Assembly: GCA_947258785.1 (NCBI GenBank)
Contig: CAMYJT010000004.1
Span: 95,719-159,718, forward strand
Direction: 5' to 3'
DNA from: an uncultured Gammaproteobacteria bacterium
GTDB lineage: Bacteria > Pseudomonadota > Gammaproteobacteria > Arenicellales > JAANXG01
Length of the DNA stretch: 64,000 nt
Position 1 is the stretch's first letter. Every line of letters begins with the position of its first letter. The translations under genes were made by a program, and so were the position numbers. This document shows, piece after piece, positions 26,535 through 35,817 of the stretch. The notes below the pieces were generated by a model. The model was not told where the DNA came from, did not search any database, and saw nothing but the letters and a program-made list of their open reading frames with translations.

Positions 26535-28106
26535 ATGTCTGGGAATGTAAAGTCTGTTTTGTATGTGCGTTTGCCCTGCTGGAAAATCTATCCGGGGGGG
26601 ATGATCTACATCGCCGATTACATCCACAAACGCCGCCCCGACATACATCAAGAGATCCTGGATATGGCTCTGATAGTCCCCTCAAAGCGCCGACGCATGC
26701 TGGCGGCCCGCCTGAACGAGCTCAAACCGGATGTGGTCGCGTTTTCGTGGCGGAATATGCAGACCTTTGGACCTCACCCCGAAAACGACGCCCTAGACGT
26801 GGTAATGAACTACGACTACTCGCCCAAGCTGGCGGCCAGGCTGAAGGCCATCAAGGACGCAGCGGCCATCATCTACGACTATGCGTACGCCCGGGTCAAC
26901 AATTTCCGTTTCATGCGTCTGGTTAGGCGCGTGTTGCCCGAATCCAGAATCGTCGTCGGTGGGACGGCAGTGTCTATTTTCGCCAAATACATAGCCGCGA
27001 AGTGTCCCGCCGATACCGTTGTGGTGGTCGGTGAGGGTGAGGACGCGATGCTGTCGGTTGTCGATGGTTTCACCGAGCCGGTGGGTGACTATTATTACAA
27101 AGACTCCCGCAGCAAGTTGGTGCATGGATGTCGACGGGCCCCCTTCGACCTGCCGGCGCTCACGGCAGTGAATTTTGACTACATCGCCTCGATTTTTCCG
27201 GATTTCAGCAATTATTTAGACGATTATATCGGTGTGCAGACCAAACGTGGCTGCCCCTATCAGTGCCATTTCTGCCTGTACAATAAAATAGAGGGGCACC
27301 GCCAGCGTTACCGCGAACCGGCAGAAGTGGCCCGGGAAGTGGAGGTTCTCAACAAGCGATTTGGCGTCAAGAAGATCTGGTTCACCGACGCGCAGTTCTG
27401 TTCGTCGCCGAAGAGCACCCGACACGTAGACAGCATCCTTGACGAGCTCCTCGCGCGCCGGACACAAATTCAATGGTCGGGTTATTTGCGTTTGAACCAC
27501 ATCACTCGGGAGATTGCCGAGAAAATGCTGGCCACCGGGCTGTGCAGCATCGATTTATCCTTTACCGGTTCCCAGGACGTCATCGACAATCTCACACTCG
27601 GGTACAAGCTGAATCAGCAGATGGACGCCTTCAAGATGTTCAAGGAGGGCGGACATACAGACCAGAAAATCAAACTCTACATTCCGCTCAATGCCCCCGG
27701 TGAGACCCGCGCCACGTTGTGGGAAACCACGGAGAAAATCAACGAACTGTATCGGATGTTCGGTCGGGCAAACGTCCTGCCGTTTATTTTCTTCATCGGC
27801 ATTCAACCTGGCACGCCGGTGGAGGACTTTTTGATCAAACAGGGATATCTACGCAAAGACTACGATCCGTTGACCCTTAACCCATTTGCGATCAAGCGCT
27901 TGTTGTACAATCCTGCGCCGCTGGGTCGCTTGATCGGCAAGGCGTATCTCGACGCGCTGATGATGAGTGACAACAACTCGGCCGATGAGTACATAGGGCG
28001 GCGCACCATGGATCTGGTCAGGCAACGATTGGACATCGATCCGGGTGCGTCGGCTACTCCTGCCGACGCTGCGGTACGCCGGTCCACATGCACACGTACG
28101 GCCTGA
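26535..28106 (+). CDS. radical SAM protein with B12-binding-like N-terminal domain
   Basis: A 523-residue cytoplasmic enzyme. An N-terminal domain (about 5-185) shows a cobalamin-binding-type Rossmann layout: KSVLYVRLP, then LNELKPDVVAFSWRN, then ESRIVVGGTAVSIFA and VVVGEGEDAML. It lacks the classic DxHxxG cobalamin-ligand motif as far as I can see, so base-off B12 binding is unsure. The radical SAM core starts near 230 with CPYQCHFC (4Fe-4S ligands), after GVQTKRG. GEGED and the GIQPGTPVEDFL segment recall the MiaB/BchE-like superfamily. The substrate is unknown. Ribosome site GGGAG lies 7 bases upstream. Confidence 0.75.
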   Translation: MSGNVKSVLYVRLPCWKIYPGGMIYIADYIHKRRPDIHQEILDMALIVPSKRRRMLAARLNELKPDVVAFSWRNMQTFGPHPENDALDVVMNYDYSPKLAARLKAIKDAAAIIYDYAYARVNNFRFMRLVRRVLPESRIVVGGTAVSIFAKYIAAKCPADTVVVVGEGEDAMLSVVDGFTEPVGDYYYKDSRSKLVHGCRRAPFDLPALTAVNFDYIASIFPDFSNYLDDYIGVQTKRGCPYQCHFCLYNKIEGHRQRYREPAEVAREVEVLNKRFGVKKIWFTDAQFCSSPKSTRHVDSILDELLARRTQIQWSGYLRLNHITREIAEKMLATGLCSIDLSFTGSQDVIDNLTLGYKLNQQMDAFKMFKEGGHTDQKIKLYIPLNAPGETRATLWETTEKINELYRMFGRANVLPFIFFIGIQPGTPVEDFLIKQGYLRKDYDPLTLNPFAIKRLLYNPAPLGRLIGKAYLDALMMSDNNSADEYIGRRTMDLVRQRLDIDPGASATPADAAVRRSTCTRTA

Positions 28107-28514
28107 TTGAGCCGCAAATCGTCGTGGGCCGGGAATGAAGGTAGAATTGGTCGGCGGCGCCCGCGGAGTCTGGTTAAACGGGCCCGCATAACCAGGCGTT
28201 CTGGCGGGCGATCCGACCGTTCCGTATCGAAAACCGTTTGACCGGACCCGTGTCCTGAGACGGCTTTCCGACTTGAACCCTCGTTCTGAAACCAATGCCG
28301 TCGCAGGGTGCCCGTGGCCGCGGTGGCGTCGACGACCACTTGTCTCCGCACGGTTTGTGTTGAAGGCGGGGAGGACCGATGCTATGTTCGCATGCACACC
28401 CTGCGTGACCTTGGCTGCGGACTGTGTGCACCGGATGGAGCGCGAATTATTGCGGTGCAGCGTGTCGCAGCGAACTGTTGAGACCTACGTTTATAAGTTC
28501 TACTATCGGGACGA
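28107..28514. other. 408-bp intergenic region with candidate promoter
   Basis: An inverted repeat CTGGTTA...TAACCAG follows the radical SAM gene (near 28170-28196), without a T tract. A sigma70-like promoter (TTGAAG at 28360-28365, 17-bp spacer, TATGTT at 28383-28388) could drive the DUF3617 gene. An open frame at 28273-28518 has no plausible ribosome site or domain. Confidence 0.35.
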
Positions 28515-29021
28515 ATGAATATGAAAAGAATCTTGGTTTGCCTATGTTTGCTCACCCCGCTCGGCGTATCCGCTGACGAATTACCGACCCGCAAGTCCGG
28601 ATTGTGGGAAATCCAGATGTCAATGGCCGGTGAGGCGGTGGGCCAGACCATGAAGCAGTGCGTTGACACGGCCGCGGACGCGGCGATGATTCGCATGGGC
28701 ACGGACATGAGTACGAAAATGGGGGTCAAGTGCACGAAAAACGAATTCGTCAAGCAAGGTCAGCGTTACATCTTCGATACCGATTGTATGATGGGCGACA
28801 TCCGCTTGACGTCGATGACCGTTTTTTCGGGTGATTTCACTTCCCAATACACCGGTGACTCCGTCACCAAGTTCGAACCGGCGCTACTGGGCATTAGCGA
28901 GCAGAACATGACCATCACTGCCCGCTGGGTTGGGGCCTGTGAGGCGGGCCAAAAGCCAGGCGACATCATCATGCCTGGCGGAATAAAAATGAACATTAAT
29001 ACCATGGGTAAGCCCCAGTAG
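28515..29021 (+). CDS. exported DUF3617 protein
   Basis: A 168-residue protein with a signal peptide (MNMKRILVCLCLLTPLGVSA, cleavage before DELP). The mature part begins with RKSGLWEIQMSM, the start signature of DUF3617 proteins, followed by a conserved Cys pattern (KQCVDTAAD, GVKCTKNEF, DTDCMMGD, GACEAG). Function unknown; probably periplasmic. A second ATG at 28521 is an alternative start. Confidence 0.8.
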   Translation: MNMKRILVCLCLLTPLGVSADELPTRKSGLWEIQMSMAGEAVGQTMKQCVDTAADAAMIRMGTDMSTKMGVKCTKNEFVKQGQRYIFDTDCMMGDIRLTSMTVFSGDFTSQYTGDSVTKFEPALLGISEQNMTITARWVGACEAGQKPGDIIMPGGIKMNINTMGKPQ

Positions 29022-29119
29022 CCGGACGTTGACAGGGACGGGACCGTGCGTTCGTTGCACGCATTTGTGAGCACGGATCCTTCGCAGCGGCGGTGTAAGC
29101 GCTAGTACTAACTCAAGGT

Positions 29120-30745
29120 ATGGCGTTGTATCGGTTCGCAATATTCGTGACCGGAGCGACCGTACTTGCCCTGCAGGTGATTTCCTCACGTGTGATGACG
29201 CCGTACTTCGGCGTCAGTCTGTACATCTGGGCGAGTATTCTCTCGACCACACTTTTATTTCTGGCGATCGGTTACTACCTGGGTGGCGTCGTGACCCGGC
29301 GTTTGGCAACCCAGCGGATTGCCTATCTGTTCTGTCTGGCGCCATCGATTTCTGCGCTCAGCATACTGCTGGCCAATATCATTTACCCGATGTTGTTTGC
29401 GGCGCTGGCGCGCTGGAACCTGATCGGGGGCAGCTTCATCGCGTGCCTGATCATCCTTGCCGTCCCCTTGACCCTGCTGTCTGCCTTGAACCCGCTGCTT
29501 ATCGCCATGGAAACTGCGCGACCCGACGCACCCGGTGACGGTCGTGGCGACAGCGGTGCCGGAACGGTGTTTTTCATCAGCACCCTGGGTTCGGTGCTGG
29601 GGGTGTTGATCGCCGCCTTCGTGATGATTCCCAATTTAGCGAACTCCGACAATCTTTTGGCGTCGTCGATCGGGCTGTCGTTGGTCTCGATGTTGTCCAC
29701 AGTGGCCAGCGCCGGCCTGATGAGGCCGGTGAAGCGACAGCTCCTGGCGGTGGCGGTCGTGGCGCTAGCACTGAACGCCGCACATTTTGTTGTGCGCGCT
29801 ACGGATGAGCCGGACCGTTTTTCCTCCGTCAAACATGAGCACCTGATGTGGAAAACGATTGTTTCGAAACCGTCGGCGTTTGGAAATCTCAAGGTAATCG
29901 ACCTGTACCCGGGGCGCTCCACTTTGCCGGCGCGCCGGCTGTTGATGAACGACGGTCTCGTGCAGAATGGTCTGGTTATGCCCGATGGGGACGCGGCCTT
30001 TCTCGTGGCCTATGCCTTGGAGCATCTGGCAATGGGGCTGATGCCCGAGGCCGAAAGCGCGTTGGTGTTGGGGATCGGGGCTGGAATCGTCCCCGGCCGT
30101 CTGGCGAAGAGGGGGCTGGATGTCGTTGCCGTCGACATCAATCCGCAGATCGTCGAAGTGGCGAGACAGTATTTCGGATTCGATGCCGGTTCCGCTGAGA
30201 TCGTCATCGAGGATGTGCGTACCCACGTCAACCGATGCCGAGACCGATACGGCGTCGTTGTCATAGATCTCATATCGGGTGACGGTGTCCCCGAGCATCT
30301 GGTCACCCGGGAATTTTTCGAAGACATCTCCCGCTGTGCTCGATCCGACGGTGCGGTGGCCATGAACATGCTCTACTATCCGGCTAATCCGATGCCGTTG
30401 CGGAGTCTGCTGCGGACGCTGGCTCAGGTTTTCGAGACAGTCGGTTACATGGTTCGACCCGCCGGCGGGGTGGGCAAGCTCACCAATGTGTTTCTGCTGG
30501 CTACGAACGGCATCGTGCCAGAGAATTTGCACGCCGAGCGGGTCGCAATCCCACGCCATCTGCAGACTGTCTGGCAGGAAACTTACCGCTCCACGATCCT
30601 TGCGGATCGGAATTCTCCCTTCGTCGGTGGGGGACACCTGATCACCGACGAGAACAACATCTGGTCCGTCATCAGCACGGCCACCAACACCCGGTATCGT
30701 CACCACGTCCATCAATACATCCCGTCCGCTTTGCTCGCGGACTAG
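29120..30745 (+). CDS. fused membrane / spermidine-synthase-like protein
   Basis: A 541-residue protein with about seven transmembrane helices in the first ~230 residues (starting FAIFVTGATVLALQVISSRV) followed by a soluble SAM- or dcSAM-binding Rossmann domain. The latter has VLGIGAGIVPGRLAKRG, DVVAVDINPQIVEVAR, and YGVVVIDLIS, as in spermidine synthase-like proteins. The propylamine-transferase catalytic Asp region is only partly recognisable, so polyamine synthesis is unproven. Such fusions (SpeE-like with MFS-like helices) are widespread and poorly characterised. The stop codon TAG lies inside a short remnant of the dispersed repeat end (CCCGCATATT). Confidence 0.8.
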   Translation: MALYRFAIFVTGATVLALQVISSRVMTPYFGVSLYIWASILSTTLLFLAIGYYLGGVVTRRLATQRIAYLFCLAPSISALSILLANIIYPMLFAALARWNLIGGSFIACLIILAVPLTLLSALNPLLIAMETARPDAPGDGRGDSGAGTVFFISTLGSVLGVLIAAFVMIPNLANSDNLLASSIGLSLVSMLSTVASAGLMRPVKRQLLAVAVVALALNAAHFVVRATDEPDRFSSVKHEHLMWKTIVSKPSAFGNLKVIDLYPGRSTLPARRLLMNDGLVQNGLVMPDGDAAFLVAYALEHLAMGLMPEAESALVLGIGAGIVPGRLAKRGLDVVAVDINPQIVEVARQYFGFDAGSAEIVIEDVRTHVNRCRDRYGVVVIDLISGDGVPEHLVTREFFEDISRCARSDGAVAMNMLYYPANPMPLRSLLRTLAQVFETVGYMVRPAGGVGKLTNVFLLATNGIVPENLHAERVAIPRHLQTVWQETYRSTILADRNSPFVGGGHLITDENNIWSVISTATNTRYRHHVHQYIPSALLAD

Positions 30746-30765
30746 CCCGCATATTCCACCAGAGT
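30746..30765 (+). repeat. isolated end of the dispersed repeat
   Basis: CCCGCATATTCCACCAGAG matches the terminal sequence CCCGCATATTGCACCAAGG, with no body of the element following. Confidence 0.4.
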
Positions 30766-30819
30766 GCACGCGGTCGAGCGCGGGCCGATGCCCATGGGGG
30801 AGGCCCATTGTGCCGCGGC

Positions 30820-32877
30820 TTACGCCTCGGCGGTTAGGTCTCGGGTGTCCGCCAGCGCCAGTTCGGCAGTTGTCTGTAGCTTTCCCTCGATGAGCAAGCG
30901 CTGGAATTCCTCCACCGGCAGTGGGTGGCTGAACAGGAATCCTTGTGCTTCGTCGCAGCCGTGGGCGCGTAAGAACGTCAGTTGCTCGTTGTTTTCCACA
31001 CCCTCGGCGACCAGCCCCAAATTCAAGGCGTGGGCGAGATCGGCGATGGCGTGGGTGATTTCGGCATCCTTGCGGTCGGTCAGCATGTGTTTGATGAAGG
31101 TCTGGTCGATCTTGAGAAGATCGACGGGAAAACGGTTCAGATAGTTTAGTGAGGAATAGCCCGATCCGAAATCATCGATGGACAGGAAGACGCCGATGTT
31201 TTTCAGCTCGTCCATGATCGCGATGGCTTCCTGCGTGTTTTCGATCAGCAGGCTCTCGGTGAGCTCCAGTTCGAGGAACTTCGCTTCCAGGCCGGTCTCT
31301 TCGAGGACATCATGCACGATGCTGACCAGGGACCGGTCCCTGAACTGGGGTGCGGAGACGTTTACCGATACCCTGGTGTGCAGAAGACCTTGGGCCTGCC
31401 AGGCATGGTTCTGCCGGCAGGCGGTGCGGAGCACCCACTCACCGACAGACAGTATAAGGCCCGTATCCTCCAGGATCGTCAGAAACTGGTCCGGCGGCAG
31501 CAGTCCCAAGCGCGGGTGTTCCCAGCGCAGCAGCGCTTCCATGCCGATGATTGCACCGTTGCCCGGGAGCGAGACCTTGGGCTGGTAATGAAGGACGAAT
31601 TCGTTGTTGCGCAGGGCGTGCTGCAGCTCAGACTCCAGCGTAAACCGTTCGATGGCCCGCACGTTCAAGTCTTCGGTGTAGGCAGCAAAAGTGTTGCGGC
31701 CCGCCTGCTTGGCCCGGTACATGGCGGCATCCGCGCCTCTTACCAGATCCTCGACATCCGAGGCATCTTTTGGATAGATCGCGATGCCGATACTGACGGT
31801 GACCGTCACTTCGTGTTGGTCTAGACGGGCCAACTGAGAGACCGAATCGATGACGCGTTTTGCCACCCGTGCCGAGTCCTCGGCGTATCGCAGGTCCTCC
31901 AAAATGATAGTGAACTCGTCGCCCCCCATCCGGAACAACATGTCGGTCTCCCGTGCTACCGCTTGCACGCGCTTCGCCACCACCTTGAGTAACTGGTCGC
32001 CGGCGTCGTGACCGAGGCTGTCGTTGACGATCTTGAAGCGATCGAGATCCAGGAACATCACCCCCACGGACTTGCCGGTCCGATGGCCGCGTTTGATCGC
32101 CTCGTCCAGCCGCTCACAAAAGCTGGCCCGGTTCGGCAGTCCGGTGAGTGGGTCGTGGTAGGCCTGGTGGCGTACCTTGGCCTCACTGGCTTTACGTTTG
32201 TCCTCCTGACTACGAATGATATTGTCGGCGCGGATAACGATGGCGGTTAAAACCGCGTAAAGGATCAACAGCGCCAACGCGACTCCGGAAACGACATGCC
32301 ATGTGGTTCGCTCCAACTCGTCGATCAGTTCGGTCACATCGGAGTAGAGTTCAAAGACCGCTCCTACTGTATCGTCGGATTGTCTGAAAATCGGAATGTA
32401 CGAAGTGACCAGATTCCGATCGATGATGACCTTCTCGAAGGCGTAAAACTCGTTGCGAAAGGTAATCGAGCTGGCAACTTTCCCTGCGCGGGCCTTCAAG
32501 AATCCGCTGTTACTGCTCTTGTCCGCCCCGATCTGGCTCGGATCTGTTGAAAATACGGTCAATCCGTCCAGATTGTAGATCTTCACCTTAACGACATTGA
32601 GCCCTGTCATCTGTGCGCGGATGTCCGCCTGCAGTTGCTTGATCTCGTTCCGGTCGGGCAGTTCAGAGGGCGCGATTGCGGATGCCTGATGGACGAACGC
32701 CTTATATTTAGACCAAACCGAATTGGCGAAGGCCTGGGCCAGCGAGACGTTGGTGCGGGTTTGATGTTCCATCAATGATTCGACCGCATTGGCGCGGTAA
32801 TAAAGCGACAGAACGATGATTACGGCAAGGATCGCGATGAAGCTCGCAACCGAGTAGTAGCGGCTTAACTTGAACAT
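30820..32877 (-). CDS. membrane GGDEF-EAL c-di-GMP enzyme
   Basis: A 685-residue protein. Two transmembrane helices (about 9-27 and 193-215) frame a periplasmic sensor domain. A GGDEF domain follows with intact FRMGGDEFTIIL and, five residues before it, an inhibitory-site RETD. The EAL domain has MEALLRWEHP, NVSAPQF, LELTESLL, IDDFGSGYSSL, DLLKIDQTF, and EGVENNEQL, so all main phosphodiesterase residues look intact. Both cyclase and phosphodiesterase activity are possible; which dominates is not readable from sequence. It is convergent with the spermidine-synthase-like gene. Confidence 0.92.
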   Translation of the reverse strand: MFKLSRYYSVASFIAILAVIIVLSLYYRANAVESLMEHQTRTNVSLAQAFANSVWSKYKAFVHQASAIAPSELPDRNEIKQLQADIRAQMTGLNVVKVKIYNLDGLTVFSTDPSQIGADKSSNSGFLKARAGKVASSITFRNEFYAFEKVIIDRNLVTSYIPIFRQSDDTVGAVFELYSDVTELIDELERTTWHVVSGVALALLILYAVLTAIVIRADNIIRSQEDKRKASEAKVRHQAYHDPLTGLPNRASFCERLDEAIKRGHRTGKSVGVMFLDLDRFKIVNDSLGHDAGDQLLKVVAKRVQAVARETDMLFRMGGDEFTIILEDLRYAEDSARVAKRVIDSVSQLARLDQHEVTVTVSIGIAIYPKDASDVEDLVRGADAAMYRAKQAGRNTFAAYTEDLNVRAIERFTLESELQHALRNNEFVLHYQPKVSLPGNGAIIGMEALLRWEHPRLGLLPPDQFLTILEDTGLILSVGEWVLRTACRQNHAWQAQGLLHTRVSVNVSAPQFRDRSLVSIVHDVLEETGLEAKFLELELTESLLIENTQEAIAIMDELKNIGVFLSIDDFGSGYSSLNYLNRFPVDLLKIDQTFIKHMLTDRKDAEITHAIADLAHALNLGLVAEGVENNEQLTFLRAHGCDEAQGFLFSHPLPVEEFQRLLIEGKLQTTAELALADTRDLTAEA

Positions 32878-32944
32878 GGGTGTCCGGCCGGTGTGCCTCT
32901 ACTAATCCAGCTTAGCCACAATTGGTCGTTGTGCAACCTCCGAG

Positions 32945-33062
32945 GTCACTGGGGTCGGAGCTAGTCGCCCCGACCCCGTACATGTTCCTCAGAGCGCACT
33001 GTCCCTCGTCCGTCCGCTCGATCCCCGCGCCATCACCCGCGGGCCCTCGGTGCACTGGACGG
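32945..33062 (-). repeat. degraded dispersed repeat, copy E
   Basis: Contains a GGGGTCGG / CCGACCCC hairpin (32951-32958 with 32970-32977) followed by CGCTCGATCCCCGCGCCATC and CCCTCGGTGCACTGGAC, matching the right half of copies A and C in the same order. The left half is not evident. Confidence 0.5.
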
Positions 33063-33063
33063 C

Positions 33064-33813
33064 TCAGTGGATGAGCAGGCCGCCGTTGATATCCAGCACG
33101 ATCCCGGTGATGTAACTGGACAGGTCGGAGGCCAGGAACAGGCAGGCGTTGGCGACGTCTTGCGGTGTGCCGAGGCGTCCAAGCGGGATTTTGGCGGCCA
33201 GCTCGCGCTTGATATCACTGGTCATTCGGCCTTTGGTGAAGTCGTTGTCGATGGGGCCGGGGGCGACGGCGTTGACGCGAATCCCGTGCGGGGCCAGCTC
33301 CCGGGCCAGCGCCTTGGCCAGGCCGAAGATGCCGGATTTGGCCGCGGCATAGTGGGAGCTCCCGAACACCCCACCGCCGCTCTGACCGGCGATGGAGGAG
33401 ACGCAGACGATGTTACCGGAGCCCTGCGCCTGCATGTGCGGCACGACAGCCTGGGACATGAGAAACGTTCCACGCAGATTGGTATCCAACACCTCGTTGT
33501 ATTCATCCGCACCGATCTCAGTAATCCGGGTGCCGTGAACGATGCCGGCACTGTTGACCAGTACATCGACTGGCCCGAGGTCCGCCACGATGTGACTGAT
33601 GGTCCGGCGGCATTGGGCGGCATCGGACACGTCGCTGAGGTAGGCGCGGTGAGGCTCACCTAACGCGGTGCCCGATGCCTGAACCGCTTCCATGTCGATG
33701 TCGATCAGTGCCACACGAGCGCCTTGAGCGGCGAACACCCTTGCCGTGGCCCGGCCGATACTGGAGTCCGAGCCTACACCGGTTACCACGGCCACTTTGT
33801 CTTTCAGCAGCAT
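33064..33813 (-). CDS. short-chain dehydrogenase/reductase (FabG-like)
   Basis: A 249-residue classical SDR. NAD(P)-binding TGVGSDSSIGRATARVF, VLVNSAGIVHG, catalytic Ser in VCVSSIAGQSGG, and the YAAAKSG Tyr/Lys pair are present; the C-terminus ends SDLSSYITGIVLDINGG as in FabG-type enzymes. Substrate unknown. A stand-alone gene divergent from the metallopeptidase gene. Confidence 0.9.
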   Translation of the reverse strand: MLLKDKVAVVTGVGSDSSIGRATARVFAAQGARVALIDIDMEAVQASGTALGEPHRAYLSDVSDAAQCRRTISHIVADLGPVDVLVNSAGIVHGTRITEIGADEYNEVLDTNLRGTFLMSQAVVPHMQAQGSGNIVCVSSIAGQSGGGVFGSSHYAAAKSGIFGLAKALARELAPHGIRVNAVAPGPIDNDFTKGRMTSDIKRELAAKIPLGRLGTPQDVANACLFLASDLSSYITGIVLDINGGLLIH

Positions 33814-33967
33814 TTGCTTAGAAACCGGTTGATATTGCGTTATTCGGCGCGATTATCCGCCAATCGAGGTCAGTGGGTATACAATGGTGCGGGCATCGAT
33901 CCCCGGTGGTCTGGGTCCAGGGTCGACGGCATCGTAAAATTCGGTTTAATCCAGTTTGTGGTGAGCT
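33814..33967. other. divergent region between SDR and metallopeptidase
   Basis: About 154 bp holding promoters of two divergent genes; no hairpin or operator seen. Confidence 0.35.
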
Positions 33968-35053
33968 TTGCGCACATTTCCTTGCACCTGCGGTAACACT
34001 CTGCATTTTGAAAACACAGTCTGTTTGCAATGCGGGCGAGCCCTCGGGTTTAATCCCGAACGGCTCGTCATCACCGCGCTGGAGCCGGTCGAGGCCGGCT
34101 TGTGGCGTTCGGTGGGGCCCGGCGCAGCCAAGGGCTTGTTCCGCCTGTGCGGCAACTACGAGACGCAGAGCGTTTGCAATTGGATCGTCCCTCAGCCGGA
34201 CCCTGGTTCCTTCTGCCGATCCTGCCGTCTCAATCGGATTATCCCAAATCTGCAAGATCCAAAGAACAAGAAGCTGTGGAAACGTGTTGAGCAGGCGAAA
34301 CGCCGGCTGATCTACACGTTGCTCGAACTGGGTTTGCCGGTGGAGGCATCCAATCGTCTGGGCTTCGAATTTCTCGCTGATCCGAATCCGAATCCGGAAT
34401 TCGCCGATCTTCTCGGTCCCGATCACCACGTGATGACGGGACACCGGGAGGGCATCATCACCATCAATATCGCGGAGGCGGACCACAGTGCGCGTGAAGA
34501 GATACGGGAAAAAATGAACGAGCAGTACCGCACGCTGCTGGGTCATTTTCGCCACGAGATCGGTCATTACTACTGGTTTCAAGTTGTGGCGGGGACGCCT
34601 TGGCTCGAACCGGTGCGCGCATTATTCGGCGACGAACGGCACGACTACGCCCCCGCCCTTAAGCATTACTATGCAAACGGGCCTACTGCCGATTGGCCTG
34701 AGCGATTTATCAGCGCCTACGCCTCGGCCCATCCGTGGGAGGATTGGGCTGAGAGCTGGGCTCATTACCTGCACATGTTCGATACCCTGGAGACCGCCCG
34801 TGATTATGGTTTCTTCATCGCCGGCCGGCCGATGACCCGACCGGCAGCCGCCCCGGCGCCGGACGCGCAATACGCGTTCGATCCGGCCTGCGCGTTTGAT
34901 GCCCTGCTGGACGACTGGATTCAACTCACCTCGGTGATGAACGCCCTGAATCGCAGCATGGGACTCAGTGACGCCTATCCATTCGCGTTGTCGCAGACCG
35001 CCGCCGCCAAGCTGCGTATGGTGCATCAGGTTATAGGCGGCAAGACCGTATGA
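33968..35053 (+). CDS. zinc-ribbon putative metallopeptidase of the Anbu/ATP-grasp cluster
   Basis: A 361-residue protein starting at TTG (GGTGAG 5-6 bases upstream; a stop lies just upstream in frame). The N-terminus has two Cys-x-Cys or CxxC knuckles (FPCTCGN, CLQCGRALGFNP) and later CRSCRLNR, forming a zinc ribbon. The peptidase motif HEIGHYYW (about residue 199) gives the HExxH zinc site, with a downstream WAESWAHYLHM as a further ligand helix. This fits the putative zinc-binding peptidase family (Peptidase_Mx). It faces the Anbu gene tail to tail, 11 bp away. Confidence 0.82.
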   Translation: MRTFPCTCGNTLHFENTVCLQCGRALGFNPERLVITALEPVEAGLWRSVGPGAAKGLFRLCGNYETQSVCNWIVPQPDPGSFCRSCRLNRIIPNLQDPKNKKLWKRVEQAKRRLIYTLLELGLPVEASNRLGFEFLADPNPNPEFADLLGPDHHVMTGHREGIITINIAEADHSAREEIREKMNEQYRTLLGHFRHEIGHYYWFQVVAGTPWLEPVRALFGDERHDYAPALKHYYANGPTADWPERFISAYASAHPWEDWAESWAHYLHMFDTLETARDYGFFIAGRPMTRPAAAPAPDAQYAFDPACAFDALLDDWIQLTSVMNALNRSMGLSDAYPFALSQTAAAKLRMVHQVIGGKTV

Positions 35054-35064
35054 CCGGCATCATG

Positions 35065-35817
35065 TTAAACCAATGTGTCGCTGCCGTCTTCCCAACTGAA
35101 ACGCGGCAACTCCTCAAAGCCGTGTTTCACCGCCTCCACCCACTTGTCGCGCAGTGATATGTAAAAGGGTGAATCCTCAGTCAAGACCAAGTGCCGATTC
35201 AGTTCGAGTTGGTCCTTATCGTACAAACTGAGTTCGAACGGCGGTCCCACCGAGACATTGCTGCGTGAGGTGGAGTCCAGCGACACCAAGGCGCAGCGTG
35301 CCGCGTCTTCTAGGCTGGTGCCCGGGCTAACCATTCGATCCAGGATCGGCTTGCCGTATTTAGTCTCCCCGATCTGCAGGTACGGCTTGGCCGGCGATGC
35401 GGTAATGTAGTTCCCTTCTGGGTAAATCAGGTAAATTTCCTGCGGTTGATTACGCAGCTGACCGCCCAGTATAAAGGTCGCTTCGAGACTCGGGCCACTC
35501 TCGTTGTTCTGGTCCGTGTGCCGTGCCTGCACCTGGCGACTGATCTTGCCGATGTAGCGCGCGGCGTCGAACATATACTCGACTGTATTCAGGCTGGTCG
35601 TCGCCGCAGGGTCGCCTATGTCCCGCCGAACCGAATTGACGACGGCTTGGGTGGTGGCCAGGTTGCCGGCGGTCAACAGCAACAGCACGCGCCGTTGGGG
35701 TACGCAGAACCCGTGCATTTTACTATAGGTGCTGACCTGATCCACCCCGGCATTGGTGCGGAAGTCCGATGCAAAGACGATCCCCGCTTCCAGATTGATC
35801 GCCAGGCAGTAGGTCAC
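35065..35817 (-). CDS. Anbu-type proteasome-like peptidase
   Basis: A 250-residue 20S-proteasome-fold protein of the Anbu (ancestral beta subunit) family. The GTG at 35817 is taken as start so that Thr2 (VTYCLAINL) becomes the N-terminal nucleophile after Met removal, as in MTYC-starting relatives. FASDFRTNAGVDQV follows at the usual distance. The longer open frame from 35892 would bury the Thr. Anbu rings are proposed self-compartmentalised peptidases, often encoded with ATP-grasp/alpha-E genes, as here. It is divergent from the ATP-grasp gene. Confidence 0.88.
   Translation of the reverse strand: MTYCLAINLEAGIVFASDFRTNAGVDQVSTYSKMHGFCVPQRRVLLLLTAGNLATTQAVVNSVRRDIGDPAATTSLNTVEYMFDAARYIGKISRQVQARHTDQNNESGPSLEATFILGGQLRNQPQEIYLIYPEGNYITASPAKPYLQIGETKYGKPILDRMVSPGTSLEDAARCALVSLDSTSRSNVSVGPPFELSLYDKDQLELNRHLVLTEDSPFYISLRDKWVEAVKHGFEELPRFSWEDGSDTLV

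Noticed and set aside
28273-28518. 81-codon open frame before the DUF3617 gene
   Set aside because: No ribosome site, no domain, high Arg/Trp content from GC-rich sequence, and it overlaps the likely promoter.
29765-30808. Long antisense frame over the spermidine-synthase-like gene (347 codons)
   Set aside because: No recognisable domain and no ribosome site; the sense gene has clear family motifs.
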